Below are positions 62,408-64,000 of a stretch of 64,000 nucleotides of DNA, piece by piece. Every line of letters begins with the position of its first letter. Within the stretch, counting starts at the first letter, position 1. A program made the position numbers and the translations under genes. This DNA is from UBA1181 sp045617845 (GTDB lineage Bacteria; Bacteroidota; Bacteroidia; Bacteroidales; Paludibacteraceae). The stretch is taken from contig JAZLJL010000023.1 in the NCBI GenBank assembly GCA_045617845.1, forward strand, positions 1 through 64,000. The letters are read 5' to 3'. Below the pieces are notes generated by a model. It was not told the DNA's origin, ran no database searches, and saw nothing but the letters and a program-made list of their open reading frames with translations.

Positions 62408-63193
62408 TTATTGTTTCCCTTTCTTCTCTTGGGCGAATAACTTATGCGCCTCCTTTACCTCTTTGTAGAGTTTCGTGGCGAAGATGAAATCTTCCAAAGG
62501 CTTGCAGTTCGATTCGAATATTTCGTCCTTGTTGCCCTGCCATCCTTTTTCTCCCTTGCAGATGAAAACGATGTTTTCGCCGATCTCCATCACCGAGTTC
62601 ATGTCGTGCGTGTTGATGATCGTGGTGATGTTGAATTCGTGGGTGATGTCTTGGATGAGTTTGTCGATAAGCAATGACGTCTTAGGGTCCAGACCTGAAT
62701 TTGGCTCGTCGCAGAAGAGGTATTTCGGGTTCAGCACGATTGCTCTGGCGATGGCGGCGCGTTTCTGCATACCACCGCTTATCTCGGATGGCGCAAGGTT
62801 GAGCGCATGGGAGAGTTCCACACGTTCAAGGCAGAATTTCGCACGTGCGATTTTCTCCTCTTCGGTCATGTCCGAAAACATGTCCAGCGGGAACTTGACG
62901 TTGCCCAAAACTGACATTGAGTCGAATAGGGCGGAGCCTTGGAAAAGCATGCCGATCTCTTTGCGGAGTTCGTTTAGCTCTTTCCTTTTCATTCCGGTGA
63001 TGTTCCTGCCATCGTAGAGGATCTCACCCGAGTCGATTCTATGGATGCCCACAACGCTTTTCATGAGCACGGTTTTTCCTGAACCACTCTGTCCGATGAT
63101 GAGGTTGGTTTTCCCCGTTTCGAATGTGGTCGACACATCTTTGAGGACGGTGTTGCCGTCGAATGATTTTATCGCGTGTTTTACCTCGATCAT
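62408..63193 (-). CDS. mlaF: Mla-type ABC transporter ATP-binding protein
   Basis: 261-residue ATPase of a phospholipid-transport (Mla) system. Walker A GQSGSGKT, signature SGGMQKR, Walker B YLFCDEP and an H-loop in TIINTHDM are present. The SGGMQKRAAIARA variant is typical of MlaF. Its ATG overlaps the mlaE stop (ATGA). No mlaD (MCE) gene follows in this window; the next gene is unrelated. Confidence 0.92.
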   Translation of the reverse strand: MIEVKHAIKSFDGNTVLKDVSTTFETGKTNLIIGQSGSGKTVLMKSVVGIHRIDSGEILYDGRNITGMKRKELNELRKEIGMLFQGSALFDSMSVLGNVKFPLDMFSDMTEEEKIARAKFCLERVELSHALNLAPSEISGGMQKRAAIARAIVLNPKYLFCDEPNSGLDPKTSLLIDKLIQDITHEFNITTIINTHDMNSVMEIGENIVFICKGEKGWQGNKDEIFESNCKPLEDFIFATKLYKEVKEAHKLFAQEKKGKQ

Positions 63194-63936
63194 AACAGAA
63201 GTTTGGTTAACATGATGTCAAATAAGAGAATAAGCACACTACTGTTCACCACCGCGTCCGTGCTGGCCTTTCCCACTTCCAACGCACCTCCCTTGACTGT
63301 GTAGCCGTAAAAGGCGGAGACTGAGGTGATGATGAAGGCGAAGATGACGCTTTTGATGATGGAGTAGGGGATATAGTAGGGCGTGAAGGCATATTGGATT
63401 CCCGCCTCATAAGCGTTCACTGTGATCAGGTCTGTGAAGATGGCGACGCCGTATCCTCCGATGATGCCGACGAACATGCTGGTCAACACTAGGAATGGCA
63501 TGATGGTGACGAAGGCGATGATCTTGGGCAAAATCAGGAAATTGGCTGAGTTAACGCCCATGATGTCCAGCGCGTCGATTTGTTCCGTGATGCGCATCGT
63601 TCCGATTTCGGACGCGATGTTCGAACCTACCTTTCCTGCCAAGATGAGGCAAAGGATGGCGGAGGAGAACTCCAACAGCAGGATGTCCCTTGTGGCCAAT
63701 CCGATCAGTGTGTTAGGCAGAATCGGATTTTCCATGTTCTTGATCATCTGGATGGTGATGACCGCCCCGATGAAGATGGAAATGATGACTACGATGGTCA
63801 GGGAGTCGATCCCCTCTTTTTTCAGTTCCTCAACGTATTGTCGGAAAAACATTTTCCATTTGTCGGGCTTCGCGAATACTCGATACATTAGTTGCGAATA
63901 TGCTCCGACTTTCTCTATTTCCTTGAATGCGTACAT
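63190..63936 (-). CDS. mlaE: Mla-type ABC transporter permease
   Basis: 248 residues, five or six membrane helices, DUF140/MlaE family: SLTIVVIISIFIGAVITIQM near 45, LVLAGKVGSNIASEIGTMRI-like (LILAGKVGSNIASEIGTMRI) near 105, and SVSAFYGYTVKGGALEVGKA near the C-terminus. With MlaF it moves phospholipid between the membranes. It starts 4 bases after the stop of the partial gene at the window end. Confidence 0.93.
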   Translation of the reverse strand: MYAFKEIEKVGAYSQLMYRVFAKPDKWKMFFRQYVEELKKEGIDSLTIVVIISIFIGAVITIQMIKNMENPILPNTLIGLATRDILLLEFSSAILCLILAGKVGSNIASEIGTMRITEQIDALDIMGVNSANFLILPKIIAFVTIMPFLVLTSMFVGIIGGYGVAIFTDLITVNAYEAGIQYAFTPYYIPYSIIKSVIFAFIITSVSAFYGYTVKGGALEVGKASTDAVVNSSVLILLFDIMLTKLLL

Positions 63937-63940
63937 TTCG

Positions 63941-64000
63941 TTATCTTTTCTTGATTGGTTCGCAAGTGAAGTCCACTCCTAATTTTTGGAATATCTTTTT
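63941..64000 (-). CDS. C-terminal tail of an upstream gene (partial)
   Basis: The minus strand is open from the window edge to a TAA at 63943-63941 and encodes KKIFQKLGVDFTCEPIKKR. Only 19 residues are visible, so the product is unknown. The 4-base gap to mlaE places it in the same operon. Confidence 0.6.
   Translation of the reverse strand, partial: KKIFQKLGVDFTCEPIKKR

Overview
The window is chromosomal DNA from a member of the Bacteroidota, most likely order Bacteroidales. The evidence is the set of type IX secretion (T9SS) cargo proteins with C-terminal sorting domains of both types, a PorP/SprF-family protein, several OmpA-family proteins, a six-domain ribosomal protein S1, the DUF4924 family, and repeated promoter boxes of the form TAnnTTTG, which is the Bacteroidetes housekeeping -7 element. 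A bacterial expansin and very large surface adhesins would suit a gut or rumen lifestyle with plant fibre, but that is inference. No rRNA, tRNA, CRISPR array, insertion sequence or prophage was seen.

Layout. 1-8.1 kb (+): the 3' end of a giant adhesin, an RluA-type pseudouridine synthase, dxs and a small anchored protein. 8.5-26.8 kb (-): a surface block with an OmpA protein, a 1.0-kaa protein built of 12 GH-anchored cysteine repeats (type A sorting domain), an OmpA protein with calcium-binding thrombospondin type 3 repeats, and a translationally coupled pair of a roughly 3500-residue adhesin (type B sorting domain) and its probable PorP/SprF partner. 27-33 kb: rplU-rpmA (+), then a DjlA-like gene split by a frameshift, uvrB, a PspC-domain protein and pepD (-). 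33-44.5 kb: recG (+), an abundant-type OmpA protein, rpsA (-), rsmI-like (+), a histidine phosphatase, yceD-rpmF, and frr-rsgA-histidine kinase (-). 44.6-49.4 kb: expansin (-), an orphan RES-domain protein and a lipoprotein (+), an AlkD glycosylase and a secreted protein of unknown function (-).

49.8-58.6 kb (+): kdsB, an M16-fold protein without its zinc motif and an AlaX-like editing domain form one tight run. A second run encodes a PqqD-like small protein, an ATP-grasp ligase, a fold-III PLP decarboxylase and a urea-transporter/M23-peptidase fusion, all overlapping or within one base. Two further genes follow (AlkD-like HEAT protein, hemolysin III family). 58.6-64 kb (-): DUF4924, a WG-repeat protein, an Hsp15-like S4 protein, mutL, a tail-anchored small protein, mlaF, mlaE and the tail of one more gene.

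The most unusual content is the four-gene PqqD/ATP-grasp/decarboxylase/urea-channel-peptidase operon, whose joint function I cannot assign. Next come the GH-repeat surface protein, two probable small RNAs (one behind a near-perfect sigma-54 promoter, one behind a perfect housekeeping promoter), and the frameshift in the DjlA-like gene at a run of seven T.
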